Positions 1-9,019 are shown, counted from the stretch's first letter. The stretch is 64,000 nucleotides of DNA from Nocardioides abyssi (GCF_030412915.1 NZ_JAUHJR010000002.1:124001-188000); one strand, 5' to 3'. Program-made: numbers and translations. The notes: generated by a model from the letters alone, not told the origin.

Positions 1-1002
1 GCTCTCGGTGCGGTCCTCGAGCACGACCGGGTTGTCCACGGTCGCGGCCAGCTCGCGGGAGGCGACGAGCGCCGCATGGTCGAGGGTGTCGCGGGCCGCG
101 CCGTGCACCTGCGGGGCGCAGCGCAGTGAGTAGGCGTCCTGCACGCGGTTGCAGTCGTCGCCGCGGTGCGAGGCGACGACGCCGGAGCCGGCCAGCAGCG
201 CGACCAGGTTGCGCGCCGACGCGGCCTGGCCCGGGTGCGGGCGCAGCGCCTGCAGCTCGGCGGCGAAGACGCGGTCGGTGCCGAGCAGCGCCTCGACCGA
301 CATCGCGGCGGCCACGTCGACCGTGCGCAGCAGCAGCCGCAGGTCCTCGACGGCCAGCACGAGCATCCCGAGCATCCCGTCGGTGCCGTTGATGAGGGCC
401 AGCCCCTCCTTGGCGGCCAGCTCGACCGGCGCCAGCCCGGCGGCGGCCAGCGCCTCGGCGGCCGGCCGCAGCCGGTCCTCGGCGTCGCGGACCTGGCCCT
501 CCCCCATCAGCGCGAGCGCGCAGTGGGACAGCGGCGCGAGGTCGCCCGAGCAGCCGAGCGAGCCGTGCTCGTGGACGACCGGCGTGATGCCGTGGGTCAG
601 CAGGTCGGCCAGCAGCTGCGCGGTCGCGGGGCGCACGCCGGTGCGCCCCGACGTCAGCGTGGAGAGGCGCAGCAGCATCAGCGCGCGGGTCACCTCCCGC
701 TCGACCTCCGGGCCGGACCCGGCCGCGTGCGAGCGGACGAGCGAGCGCTGCAGCCGGGCGCGCTGGTCGGCGGGGATGTGGCGGGTCGCCAGCGCGCCGA
801 ACCCGGTGGACACGCCGTACGCCGGCACCGGGCCGGCCGCGAGCGACTCGACCACGTCGCGGGAGCGCTGCATCGCCTCGACCGCCTCGGCGGTGATCCG
901 CACCGGGGCGCCGTCGCGGGCGACGCGGACGACGTCGGCGGGCCCGAGCGGCCCGACGCCGACACCAACGGGGGTGGGCGGAGCGGTCAGCGGTCTGGAC
1001 AT
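1..1002 (-). CDS. hutH: Histidine ammonia-lyase, C-terminus cut by window edge
   Basis: HutH deaminates L-histidine to urocanate, the first step of histidine breakdown in the cytoplasm. The reading frame is open from ATG at 1002 to the left edge and gives 334 residues of a family usually about 510 long, so roughly the last third is missing. It shows the typical N-terminal YGVSTGFGAL stretch and the conserved QDAYSLRCAPQVHGA block. The MIO cofactor tripeptide, commonly Ala-Ser-Gly, reads Cys-Ser-Gly here at about residues 151-153 within GSLGCSGDLAPL. The family call is firm. Other MIO enzymes such as tyrosine aminomutases are related, but the overall sequence looks like HutH. The IclR regulator at 4498 might control it, which is only a guess from proximity. 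Confidence 0.93.
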   Translation of the reverse strand, partial: MSRPLTAPPTPVGVGVGPLGPADVVRVARDGAPVRITAEAVEAMQRSRDVVESLAAGPVPAYGVSTGFGALATRHIPADQRARLQRSLVRSHAAGSGPEVEREVTRALMLLRLSTLTSGRTGVRPATAQLLADLLTHGITPVVHEHGSLGCSGDLAPLSHCALALMGEGQVRDAEDRLRPAAEALAAAGLAPVELAAKEGLALINGTDGMLGMLVLAVEDLRLLLRTVDVAAAMSVEALLGTDRVFAAELQALRPHPGQAASARNLVALLAGSGVVASHRGDDCNRVQDAYSLRCAPQVHGAARDTLDHAALVASRELAATVDNPVVLEDRTES

Positions 1003-1280
1003 GTCGCCATCGTCGGCCCGGTCCGTGACGCGGGCCACGTCCCACCACCCACCTCCGTCTGGGATCCGAGACTTCGGGCGTCACGCACGCACCGGCGACC
1101 GGACGTTCGGCAAAGGAATCAGCCCCCGGCCGCGCCGCAACCGTCCGCGGTGGTCCACACCAGCGGCCGCCGCTCGCCTCGAGGTGTTTCACCAGGCATG
1201 ATCAGGGGGAGGGAGCACAGGCCAGCAGCACGCTGTGGGGCGCACGGGGGGTGCGGTCCACCAAGTCAGGAGTTCCACTC

Positions 1281-2531
1281 ATGCGTCGGATCCTTCCCGT
1301 CGGAGCCGCGACCGCGCTCGTGGTCGCCTCGGCGATCCTCTCCGTCCCCACGACCACCCAGGCAGCGGTGGCCGACCGCGCCCCGGCAGCCAAGGTGAAG
1401 ACCGAGTTCGCCATGAAGGCGACCGGCTACGGCACCCGCATCCAGGGCGGTGCGGTGCCCGTCCAGTCGGGCACGACGGCGTACCAGACCATCGGCTGCA
1501 CCAACAAGGCCGGCCTCTCGCGCAAGAACGACGTCGCCGCCGTGACCCTCCCGGGGCTCGGCCAGGTCGACGGCGTCCGTACCCGCGTCAACACCTACAC
1601 GAACAAGAAGAAGGGCCGCACGAGCGTCGTCTCGCAGCACGACGTGGCCCGGGTCAAGCTCGGCCCGCTCGTCCTCCGCGGCGTCAGCTCGAAGGCGACC
1701 GTGTGGCACGACAAGGACGGCTTCCACAAGAAGGTGGAGACCTCGCTGCTCGGCCTCCGGGCCGACGGGCAGACCTTCCCGGTCCCCACGCCGAACATCC
1801 CGATCACCATCCCGGGCCTGGCGACCGTCTACCTCGGTGACCAGAACGGCTACGCCAACAAGGACGGCGCGTACGCCGCCGGCAACGCCATCAAGGTCGT
1901 GCTCCACCCCTCCGACACCGTCGTCCGCATCGCCCACTCCGCGGCGAAGATGAACCGCGGCGTGAAGTCCGGCCGGTTCCGCGGCCAGGCGCACGGCACC
2001 CAGATCGACGCGCTCGACGAGAACATCAAGTCGGGCCCGCTCCCGCTGTCCTACATGCCGTGCCAGGGCACCGGCGGCAAGGTCCGCGAGAAGTCGGTCG
2101 CCGGTGTCGACCTCGCCGGCCAGATCGTCGTCGGCGCGGTCCGCAACCGCCAGATGGGCAAGCAGAACGCCAACAAGGCCACCGGCTGGACCGAGTCGAC
2201 CGTCGCCGGCATCAAGCTCGGCCCGCTCGAGATCAACGCGATCAAGGCCCGCGCCAACGTCACCCGCTTCCGTGACGGCCGGATCAAGCGCAACGCCAAC
2301 GGCACGACGATCGGCGAGATCGTCGTCAACGGCGAGGCGCAGGCGATCCCGCCGATCGGCCAGGCGCTGGAGATTCCCGGCCTGCTGCGCCTCGAGGCCG
2401 GCATCGTCGAGAAGACCAGGCTCGGCGTCAAGGTGACCGCCCTGCGGCTCACGCTGCTCGACGGCACCGGTGCCACGGTGAACCTCGGCAACGCCCGCAT
2501 GGAGATCCGCCCCGCGGGCGGCAAGAAGTAG
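1281..2531 (+). CDS. Secreted protein, choice-of-anchor P-like
   Basis: The product has 416 residues and an N-terminal Sec signal peptide: MRRILP, then a hydrophobic stretch, then cleavage probably after TTQA around residue 30. The mature part has recurring beta-rich blocks, including two copies of a KLGPL(V/E) segment each followed by a KA(R/T) strand. Only two cysteines are visible. I recall similar actinobacterial exported proteins annotated as choice-of-anchor P family, but no enzyme motif is visible and the role is unknown. ATG 1281 was chosen over an in-frame GTG at 1251 because TCAGGAGT just upstream is a good ribosome site and the signal peptide then begins with Met-Arg-Arg. A strong hairpin follows the stop. 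Confidence 0.8.
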   Translation: MRRILPVGAATALVVASAILSVPTTTQAAVADRAPAAKVKTEFAMKATGYGTRIQGGAVPVQSGTTAYQTIGCTNKAGLSRKNDVAAVTLPGLGQVDGVRTRVNTYTNKKKGRTSVVSQHDVARVKLGPLVLRGVSSKATVWHDKDGFHKKVETSLLGLRADGQTFPVPTPNIPITIPGLATVYLGDQNGYANKDGAYAAGNAIKVVLHPSDTVVRIAHSAAKMNRGVKSGRFRGQAHGTQIDALDENIKSGPLPLSYMPCQGTGGKVREKSVAGVDLAGQIVVGAVRNRQMGKQNANKATGWTESTVAGIKLGPLEINAIKARANVTRFRDGRIKRNANGTTIGEIVVNGEAQAIPPIGQALEIPGLLRLEAGIVEKTRLGVKVTALRLTLLDGTGATVNLGNARMEIRPAGGKK

Positions 2532-2551
2532 CCCGCACCTCGCGACACCGC

Positions 2552-2613
2552 ACGACGGGGTCGTGTGCCCGAGGACGCCGCACCACGCGTCCGGAGGCAC
2601 ACGACCCCGTCGT
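2552..2613. repeat. 62-bp palindromic element, copy 1 (also a likely terminator)
   Basis: Perfect 18-bp arms lie at 2552-2569 and 2596-2613 (ACGACGGGGTCGTGTGCC and its complement). An inner stem GGACGC/GCGTCC lies at 2573-2578 and 2587-2592. It begins 20 nt after a stop codon and can act as a terminator. A second copy with the same arm sequence occurs at 12804-12863. Confidence 0.85.
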
Positions 2614-2694
2614 CGTCCCGCTGGCTGATTTGTCACAGGCCACGATCCGGGACCGCGGCCGCCCACCGGGCCCGCCGGGCGTTGACTGGGCGGC

Positions 2695-3906
2695 GTGGTG
2701 GCAGGACGGACGGCAGGCGGCGCAGCGGACGAGCTGACGGTCGGTACGGCGCGGCGCTGGGCGATGCTCGCTGCGAGCACGCTCGCGCAGGGCGCGGCGG
2801 CCGTGATGATCCACGGGCCGGCGTTCCTCATCCCCGCGCTGCACGACCGCGAGGGGCTCAGCCTGGCCCAGGCGGGCGTGGTCGCGGCCGCGCCGACCGT
2901 CGGCGTGATGCTCACGCTCGTGCTGTGGGGGCTGGTGGTCGACCGCCGCGGCGAGCGGTTCGTGCTGCTCGTCGGCCTCGGCGCCACCGCTGTGGTGGGC
3001 GCGGCCGCGACCTTCGTCGGCAGCACGATGCTGCTCGCGCTGACCCTCCTGCTGGCCGGCGCGGCCGCCGCGAGCACCGGCTCGGCGAGCGGGCGCGTGG
3101 TGGTCGGGTGGTTCCCGCCCGAGCGCCGCGGGCTGGCGATGGGCGTGCGGCAGATGGCCCAGCCCGCCGGCGTCGGGATCGCGGCGGTGTCGATCGCGGT
3201 CGTCGCCGAGCGGCACGGGATCGCCGCCGCCCTGTGGGTGCCCACGGCCGCCGCCGCGCTGGCCGCCCTCCTCGTCGCCGCCGTGGTCGTCGACCCGCCG
3301 CGGCCCGCGCCCGGCACCGACCGGACCCCGAACCCCTACCGCGCCGACTCCTACCTCGCCCGCATCCACGGCGTCTCGGTGCTGCTCGTCGTCCCCCAGT
3401 TCCTCGTGTGGACCTTCGCCTTCGCCTGGCTGGTCCAGGACCGCGACTGGCCCGCAGCCGCGGCCGGCGGCCTCGTCGCCGGTGCCCAGGTCGCGGGCGC
3501 GCTCGGCCGGATCGCCGCCGGGTGGCTCTCCGACGTCGTCGGCGCACGCCTCCGGCCGCTGCGCTGGGTCGCCGTCGGCGCGGGCGTGTCGATGGGCGTG
3601 CTGGGCGTCGCCGCCGGCCTGGACTCCGCCGTCGCCGTGCCCCTCGTCGTCCTCGCCACGGTCGTCACCGTCGCCGACAACGGCCTCGCCTTCACCGCCG
3701 TCGCCGAGCGTTCCGGGCCCTCGTGGAGCGGGCGGGCCCTCGGCACGCAGAACACCGCGCAGTACCTCGCCGCCTCCGCCGTCCCGCCCGTCGCCGGCGC
3801 CATGGTCGCCACCTGGGGGTACGCCGCCGCGTTCGGCCTCGCCGCGCTCTTCCCGCTCCTCGCCGCACCGCTCGTGCCGGTCCGTGACGAGCGCGAGCTG
3901 ACCTGA
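2695..3906 (+). CDS. MFS transporter, CynX/NimT-like
   Basis: This is a 403-residue integral membrane protein with about 12 hydrophobic segments, the usual size for the major facilitator superfamily. The loop between helices 2 and 3 carries VDRRGER, a form of the MFS motif A, and the second half repeats it as LSDVVGAR. The sequence around SYLARIHGVSVLLVVPQFLVW recalls the CynX/NimT branch, which moves small anions or drugs, but the substrate cannot be read from the sequence. Start GTG 2695 is followed at once by another GTG at 2698, and either could be used. No neighbour gives a pathway. The gene stands alone downstream of the palindromic element. Confidence 0.85.
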   Translation: MVAGRTAGGAADELTVGTARRWAMLAASTLAQGAAAVMIHGPAFLIPALHDREGLSLAQAGVVAAAPTVGVMLTLVLWGLVVDRRGERFVLLVGLGATAVVGAAATFVGSTMLLALTLLLAGAAAASTGSASGRVVVGWFPPERRGLAMGVRQMAQPAGVGIAAVSIAVVAERHGIAAALWVPTAAAALAALLVAAVVVDPPRPAPGTDRTPNPYRADSYLARIHGVSVLLVVPQFLVWTFAFAWLVQDRDWPAAAAGGLVAGAQVAGALGRIAAGWLSDVVGARLRPLRWVAVGAGVSMGVLGVAAGLDSAVAVPLVVLATVVTVADNGLAFTAVAERSGPSWSGRALGTQNTAQYLAASAVPPVAGAMVATWGYAAAFGLAALFPLLAAPLVPVRDERELT

Positions 3907-3979
3907 TCCCTGCCGGCCTGCCCGACACACCGGTTGCACCGGACCGATGACCGGCGCCACAGCGGGGTACCGACCCCGC

Positions 3980-4447
3980 ATGGACACCTGGATCTGGATC
4001 GTCGTCGCCGTCGTGCTGGTGGCCCTGCTCGTGGCCGCCCTCCTGGCGGCGATGCGCAGGAAGAAGCAGCGCGAGCAGCAGCACCGGCTGGAGGCCCAGC
4101 AGCTGCGCGAGCAGGCCGTCACCCACTCCTCGGGCCTCTCTCAGGCCGAGATCGAGGCACGCGAGGCCGAGGCCCGCGCCGAGCTGGCCCGCGCCCAGGC
4201 CGAGAAGGCCGAGCTCGACGCCCAGCACGCCCACACCGGGCTGGCCCACGAGCAGGCCCGCCAGGAGGACGTCCTGCGACAGGCCGACCGCCTCGACCCC
4301 GACGTGGACCACCGCTCCTCCGACTACACCCCGCAGTCGCCGACCCACGCGGGCCCCGCGACCGGCACGCAGCAGACCGGCGCGCACCCGCTCGACCCGA
4401 CCACGCCGACCGACCCGAGCACCGGCACGCACCGCCGCGACGTCTGA
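3980..4447 (+). CDS. Small single-pass membrane protein with coiled coil
   Basis: This 155-residue protein is of unknown function. MDTW is followed by one hydrophobic helix (about residues 4-30), a basic stop-transfer patch RRKKQR, and then a long charged Ala/Glu/Gln-rich helix (about 35-110) rich in EARAELARAQAEKAEL heptads, likely a coiled coil. The last 45 residues are Pro/Thr-rich and probably disordered. The predicted topology puts the coiled coil in the cytoplasm. ATG 3980 is preferred to 3947 because it starts right at the membrane helix. Similar short proteins are common in actinobacteria without assigned function. Confidence 0.7.
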   Translation: MDTWIWIVVAVVLVALLVAALLAAMRRKKQREQQHRLEAQQLREQAVTHSSGLSQAEIEAREAEARAELARAQAEKAELDAQHAHTGLAHEQARQEDVLRQADRLDPDVDHRSSDYTPQSPTHAGPATGTQQTGAHPLDPTTPTDPSTGTHRRDV

Positions 4448-4497
4448 CCTGCGGGAACCTGCCGGTCCGCCGCCGGCACCGGCCCTAGGCTCCGGCC

Positions 4498-5289
4498 ATG
4501 GGTCAGGTGCCGGCGGCGACGCGTGCGCTGCGGGTGCTCCGGTTCCTCGCGAGCCAGCCCGACCCGGTGCCGCTGGACCGCATCGTCCGCGCCTGCGAGC
4601 TGCCGCGCTCGACGGCGTACCACCTGCTCAACGCGATGATCGCCGAGGGCTTCGTCGTGCACCTCGCCGAGGAGCACCGCTACGGGCTCGGCGTCGCGGC
4701 GTTCGAGGTGGGCAGCGGCTACTCCCGGCAGGAGCCGCTCCAGCGGATCGCCCGCCGCCCGCTCGCCGCGCTCGTCGACCGCGTCGGCCACAGCGCCCAC
4801 CTCGCGGTGCTGCACGGCCGTGACGTCCTCTACGTGCTCGAGGAGCGCGCGCCGGGCCGCCCGCCGCTCGTCACCGACGTCGGCGTCCGCCTGCCCGCAG
4901 CGCTGACCGCTAGCGGCCGGGCCCTGCTGTCCCGGCTCCCGGCCGCGCAGGTGCGGGCGCTGCACCCGTCGGCGGACGCGTTCGTCGACCGCCACGGCCG
5001 CGGCCCCCGCACGCTCAGCGCCCTGCGCGTGCTGCTCGTCGAGACCCGGCAGCGCGGCTGGGCGACCGAGGACGGCGAGGTCACCCCCGGGCTCGCCAGC
5101 GTCGCCGCCGCCGTCGTCGACCACAACGGCCACCCGATGGCCGGCGTCGCGGTCACCTACGAGAGCCCCGAGGACCCGGACGACCCCGGCAGCCGCAGCG
5201 ACAGCAGCGCCGTGGACCAGGCCGCGCTCGCCGAGGAGGTACGCCGCACGGCGGCCCTGCTCACCCGGCGCCTCGGCGGCACCGCATGA
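4498..5289 (+). CDS. IclR family transcriptional regulator
   Basis: The protein has 263 residues, the usual length of IclR regulators. An N-terminal winged helix-turn-helix (about 5-65) has the recognition helix in the LPRSTAYHLLNAM region, followed by the effector-binding IclR domain (about 80-255) with the conserved LTASGRALL block. Such proteins control catabolic genes with a small aromatic or organic acid as ligand. A TAGGCT -10 hexamer at 4486-4491 lies 6 nt before the ATG and no ribosome site is present, so the mRNA is probably leaderless. The EamA transporter gene follows after 7 nt and is probably cotranscribed. Control of hutH is possible but unproven. Confidence 0.9.
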   Translation: MGQVPAATRALRVLRFLASQPDPVPLDRIVRACELPRSTAYHLLNAMIAEGFVVHLAEEHRYGLGVAAFEVGSGYSRQEPLQRIARRPLAALVDRVGHSAHLAVLHGRDVLYVLEERAPGRPPLVTDVGVRLPAALTASGRALLSRLPAAQVRALHPSADAFVDRHGRGPRTLSALRVLLVETRQRGWATEDGEVTPGLASVAAAVVDHNGHPMAGVAVTYESPEDPDDPGSRSDSSAVDQAALAEEVRRTAALLTRRLGGTA

Positions 5290-5296
5290 GGCCCGC

Positions 5297-6241
5297 GTGA
5301 GGCCCGATCCCCGGGTCGGCCTGCTGCAGGTGGCGCTGGCCGGCGTCCTGTGGGGCACGGGCGGCCTCGGCGTGCAGGTCATTCGCGACCACGTGCCGAT
5401 GTCGGTCGGCACGATCAGCGCCTGGCGGATGGGCATCGCGGCGGTGGTGCTGGTGGCGGCCGTGGTGACGCTGCGCTCCGGCGGCGCGCTGGCCCGCCTG
5501 CTCCGGGAGCGGCCGGGCCGGGTGGTGGCGGTGGGCTGCGGGACGGCGGCCTACCAGGCGCTCTACTTCGGGGCGGTCGTCTCGGTGGGGGTCACGGTGG
5601 CGACGGTGGTGAGCCTCGGCCTGGCGCCCGTGCTGCTCACGGCGGCCGAGGCGGTCCGCGACCGCCGCCGGCCGGGCGTGGACCGACTGCTCGTCCTGGT
5701 CGCGGCCCTCACCGGGCTGGCGCTGGTCAGCGTCTTCGCCGGCCACGGCGGGTCGACCGGGCCGCAACCGGTGCTCGGGGTGGTGCTGGCCGTGGCGTCG
5801 GGATCGGCGTACGCCGCGGCCACGGCCCTGGGCGAGCCGCTCGCCCGGGCGACCGGTCCGCTCACGCTGACCACCGCCACGACCACGGTCGGGTCGCTGG
5901 CGCTGGCACCGTTCCTGGTGGCCGACGCCCTGCGCGGCGACGTCGTGGTGACCACCGACCCCGTCGTGGTGGGCACGCTGCTCTACCTCGGCGTGCTGAC
6001 GATGGCGCTCGCCTACGGCCTGCTCTACGCCGGGCTGCGGACAGCCGACGGCAGCGCGGCCGTGGTCGCGACGCTGCTCGAGCCGGTCACGGCGGCGGTC
6101 GTCGCCGCCGCGTTCCTCGGCGAGCGGATCGGGCCGGGCGGCGTGGCCGGGACGTTGCTGGTGCTCGCCGCGGTCGCCGGCCTGGGCCGCCGTAGCCCCG
6201 AGGCCGGTGGACCGTTGACCCCGGCAACAGAACCTGACTAG
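5297..6241 (+). CDS. EamA/DMT family transporter
   Basis: This 314-residue membrane protein has ten predicted helices arranged as two EamA repeats, typical of drug/metabolite exporters such as RhaT/YdcZ relatives. GVLWGTGGLGVQ near the N-terminus and LLEPVTAAVVAAAFLGERI near the C-terminus are family signatures; the latter is the conserved helix-9 region. The start is GTG 5297, only 7 nt after the IclR stop, so translation is likely coupled to the regulator gene. The substrate is unknown, although export of an amino acid or a related metabolite is common in this family. Confidence 0.88.
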   Translation: MRPDPRVGLLQVALAGVLWGTGGLGVQVIRDHVPMSVGTISAWRMGIAAVVLVAAVVTLRSGGALARLLRERPGRVVAVGCGTAAYQALYFGAVVSVGVTVATVVSLGLAPVLLTAAEAVRDRRRPGVDRLLVLVAALTGLALVSVFAGHGGSTGPQPVLGVVLAVASGSAYAAATALGEPLARATGPLTLTTATTTVGSLALAPFLVADALRGDVVVTTDPVVVGTLLYLGVLTMALAYGLLYAGLRTADGSAAVVATLLEPVTAAVVAAAFLGERIGPGGVAGTLLVLAAVAGLGRRSPEAGGPLTPATEPD

Positions 6242-6289
6242 GTTCCACGTCCCAGCGCCCCGTGAGGGCCGACCCACCAGGGGAGCCGC

Positions 6290-8857
6290 ATGCCCGTCCT
6301 CGGCACGCCGTCCGACCGAGCCGCCGCGGGCCGTCCGCGCCGGGCCAGCACCGGGAGGCTCGCCGTCGCCGGGCTGACCGCCGCCGGCCTCGTCGCCGCC
6401 GCGTTCATCCTGCCCGGGGCCGCCGGCCTGCGCGGGGGGTCGCTGGAGCAGCAGCTCTCGCAGGCGACCGCGGCGAAGGTCGCGATGGACGAGTCGAAGA
6501 ACGCCATCTCCCGCGCGGTCGAGACCGGCGCCGACACCGCCGACCCGACCAGCGCCGCTGACGCGAGGCCCGCGCCGCCGCCCACCGCGCCACCGGCGTC
6601 GTCTCCCACACCAGCGCCGCGCTGCTCCACGGCTGGTCGGTCGCCACCGCGCCGGACCGGCCGCACGTCACCGTCCCGCGCGGCCGCCGACCCGGGCGCC
6701 CGGCGCGCGGCGGCGTACGTCGAGTCCGAGCGGGCCCTGCCGGACCCGAGGCTGCGCCGCGCGGCGGTCATGCCGCCGCGTCGCCGCACCCCGCAGGACC
6801 GCTACGCGATGGCCAACGGCTGCTACTCGTTGGCCGGCCGCCCGACGTACTTCAAGCCGACCGACCTCGGCACCTACCTGCTCTACGCCAAGGACCGCAC
6901 CTTCGTCGCCGCCGGCGGCGGGCGCGCGGCCCGCCCGTCCGCGGCCACGGTCTGGACGGCGCGGAAGAAGGGCAGCCGGTTCACCTTCACCAACGGCTCC
7001 GGCCCGCTCCGGATCGGCTCGGCGTCGAGCTTCGCGCTCACCCGCACCAGCGGCTGCAGCGCCTACCCGGAGTCGCAGATCGACGTCGCGGGCGGGCCGC
7101 ACGCCGGCGTGACACCGTTCCAGGAGGTGCGCGGGTACGTCGACGCGCACACCCATGGCATGGCCTTCGAGTTCCTCGGCGGGCAGGCGCACTGCGGGCG
7201 CCCGTGGCACGAGTACGGCGCGCCGTACGCCCTCGTCGACTGCCCCGACCACACCGTCACCGGCGGGTACGGCGGCGTGCTGGAGTCCGTGCTGAGCGGC
7301 ACGCCCAACCACGACCCGGTCGGCTGGCCGACCTTCCAGGACTGGCCGGCGCCCAACTCGCTGACCCACGAGGGCACCTACTACCGCTGGCTGGAGCGCG
7401 CCTGGCGCGGCGGGCAGCGGCTGTTCGTCAACCTGCTGGTGGAGAACAACCAGCTCTGCCAGCTCTACCCGCTCAAGCGGAACTCCTGCGACGACATGGA
7501 CTCCGTTCGGCTGCAGGCCAAGCAGATGTACCGCCTGCAGGACTACGTCGACGCGCAGTTCGGCGGCCCCGGCAAGGGCTTCTACCGGATCGTGAAGAAC
7601 CCGTGGCAGGCGCGGAAGGTGATCAACGCCGGCAAGATGGCGGTGGTCATGGGCATCGAGACCTCGGTGCCGTTCGGCTGCACGATGAAGCTCGGCATCC
7701 CGGCCTGCAACGCCGCCGACATCGACCGCCAGATCGCCGAGGTGCACCGGATGGGCGTGCGCCAGATGGAGCTGGTCAACAAGTTCGACAACGCGCTGTC
7801 CGGCGTGGCCGGCGACGCCGGGGCCATCGGCCCGGTCGTCAACGTCGCGAACTTCCTCGAGACCGGCACGTTCTGGGACATGCGGCACTGCGAGCCGGCC
7901 GACGGCGAGTCGCACGACAACAACCAGCTCGCGCTCCCCGACATCACCGCCGGCGTGCAGGACGCGCTCTTCGGCGCGATCGCCTCGCTGGGCCTGCCGA
8001 CCGTGCCGCTGCCGCTCTACCCGCCGCCGGACCACTGCAACAACCGCGGCCTGAGCACCCTCGGCGAGCACACCATCCGGACGCTGGCGAAGAAGAAGAT
8101 CCTCTTCGACCCCGACCACATGAGCGTCAAGGCCCGTCGCCAGGCGATGGACCAGATCGAGGAGATGGGCTACCCGGGCGTCATGTCGAGCCACTCCTGG
8201 TCGACGCCGGACACCTACCCGCGGATCTACCAGGCGGGCGGCTTCATCGCGCCGTACGCCGGCGACTCGACCGGCTTCGTCGAGAAGTGGCGCCGCCACG
8301 TCGGCTGGGCCGACCGGCGCTACTACTGGGGCCTGGGCTTCGGCGCCGACATCAACGGGCTCGGCGCCCAGGGCGCGCCGCGCGGGGCGAACGTGAAGAA
8401 CAAGGTGACCTACCCCTTCCGCGGCCTGGGCGGGGTGACGGTGAAGAAGCAGCGCGCCGGCAAGCGGGTCTTCGACATCAACGTCGACGGTGTCGCGCAG
8501 TACGGCCTCTACCCCGACTGGGTCGAGGACCTGCGCAAGGTCGCCGGCAAGGACGGCGCGGACATCGTCGACGACATGGCGCGCGGTGCCGAGGCCTACC
8601 TGCAGACATGGGAGCGGGCGTACGGCGCGCGGCCGGACTCGTGCCGCAACCCCGGGCTGCGCAAGCAGCTGTCGGCGGTCAAGCGGCTGGTCCGCCCGGG
8701 CATGACCACGACGGCCGTCATCCGCAAGGTCGGCCAGCCCTACCAGCGGCTCGGCACGACGTACCGCTTCTGCGCCAAGGCCCCCGGCACGTCGAAGGTC
8801 GTGGTGCGGGTGGACTTCTCCCGGAAGGGCACCGTGACCGGCGTGCGCCGCCTCTGA
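6290..8857 (+). CDS. Secreted metal-dependent hydrolase (amidohydrolase/M19-like)
   Basis: This is an 855-residue exported protein. An N-terminal hydrophobic segment (about residues 25-48) acts as a signal or anchor. The catalytic-looking region (about 280-700) has VDAHTHGM, then GRPWHEYG, MGIETSVPFGC, LFDPDHMSV and SSHSWS, the pattern of a TIM-barrel amidohydrolase or membrane-dipeptidase-like metal site. The last 65 residues, RPGMTTTAVIRKVGQPYQRL onward, look like a small BamE/SmpA-type fold. The substrate is unknown. Residues about 90-142 are Pro/Arg/Ser-rich and look like a real protein read in the wrong frame (see the embedded fragment at 6562-6715). A TAGGTT hexamer lies at 6239-6244. 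Confidence 0.75.
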   Translation: MPVLGTPSDRAAAGRPRRASTGRLAVAGLTAAGLVAAAFILPGAAGLRGGSLEQQLSQATAAKVAMDESKNAISRAVETGADTADPTSAADARPAPPPTAPPASSPTPAPRCSTAGRSPPRRTGRTSPSRAAADPGARRAAAYVESERALPDPRLRRAAVMPPRRRTPQDRYAMANGCYSLAGRPTYFKPTDLGTYLLYAKDRTFVAAGGGRAARPSAATVWTARKKGSRFTFTNGSGPLRIGSASSFALTRTSGCSAYPESQIDVAGGPHAGVTPFQEVRGYVDAHTHGMAFEFLGGQAHCGRPWHEYGAPYALVDCPDHTVTGGYGGVLESVLSGTPNHDPVGWPTFQDWPAPNSLTHEGTYYRWLERAWRGGQRLFVNLLVENNQLCQLYPLKRNSCDDMDSVRLQAKQMYRLQDYVDAQFGGPGKGFYRIVKNPWQARKVINAGKMAVVMGIETSVPFGCTMKLGIPACNAADIDRQIAEVHRMGVRQMELVNKFDNALSGVAGDAGAIGPVVNVANFLETGTFWDMRHCEPADGESHDNNQLALPDITAGVQDALFGAIASLGLPTVPLPLYPPPDHCNNRGLSTLGEHTIRTLAKKKILFDPDHMSVKARRQAMDQIEEMGYPGVMSSHSWSTPDTYPRIYQAGGFIAPYAGDSTGFVEKWRRHVGWADRRYYWGLGFGADINGLGAQGAPRGANVKNKVTYPFRGLGGVTVKKQRAGKRVFDINVDGVAQYGLYPDWVEDLRKVAGKDGADIVDDMARGAEAYLQTWERAYGARPDSCRNPGLRKQLSAVKRLVRPGMTTTAVIRKVGQPYQRLGTTYRFCAKAPGTSKVVVRVDFSRKGTVTGVRRL
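6562..6715 (+). pseudogene. Embedded out-of-frame AbiEi/DUF559-like fragment
   Basis: Read in the frame beginning at 6562 (two bases off the host gene), this stretch encodes AHRATGVVSHTSAALLHG, then WSVATAPDRPHVTVPRGR. I recognise this as the signature of actinobacterial AbiEi-type/DUF559 proteins (VVSHTSAALLHG...RPHVTVPR). In the host frame the same bases give low-complexity Pro/Ser/Arg. The host sequence looks natural on both sides, up to about DTADPTSAA and from about AAYVESERAL. It appears to be a recombined gene piece of about 150 bp whose length kept the host frame open. Family membership is recalled, not searched. Confidence 0.55.
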
Positions 8858-8900
8858 CGGGGTGACGGACGCCCGTCCCCGCCGGCCGGTGGGGCCGGAC

Positions 8901-8922
8901 GGAAGTTACCGATAGGTAGGAT
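8901..8922 (+). promoter_or_regulatory. Candidate operator shared with fadE5-like gene
   Basis: The sequence GGAAGTTACCGATAGGTAGG with core TTAC-N6-GTAG (8906-8919) matches 23868-23888 upstream of the acyl-CoA dehydrogenase at about 17 of 21 positions. It lies about 100 nt before the EtfD-like start. TAGGAT at 8917-8922 could itself be a -10 hexamer. The imperfect dyad TACC-N4-GGTA suits a dimeric TetR-type repressor. Confidence 0.5.
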
Positions 8923-8966
8923 GCATGTCACGGCTCGGGGGCGGTGACGTCCCCGAGCGGGGCACC

Positions 8967-8988
8967 TAGGCTCGCGGACGCGTCCGCG
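8967..8988 (+). promoter_or_regulatory. Candidate promoter with perfect 16-bp palindrome
   Basis: TAGGCT at 8967-8972 fits a -10 hexamer. CGCGGACGCGTCCGCG at 8973-8988 is a perfect palindrome placed at the expected transcription start of the EtfD-like gene. It could be an operator or a chance GC-rich palindrome. Confidence 0.35.
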
Positions 8989-9019
8989 CCAGCGGGCGGG
9001 CACCACTACGAGGAGCAGC

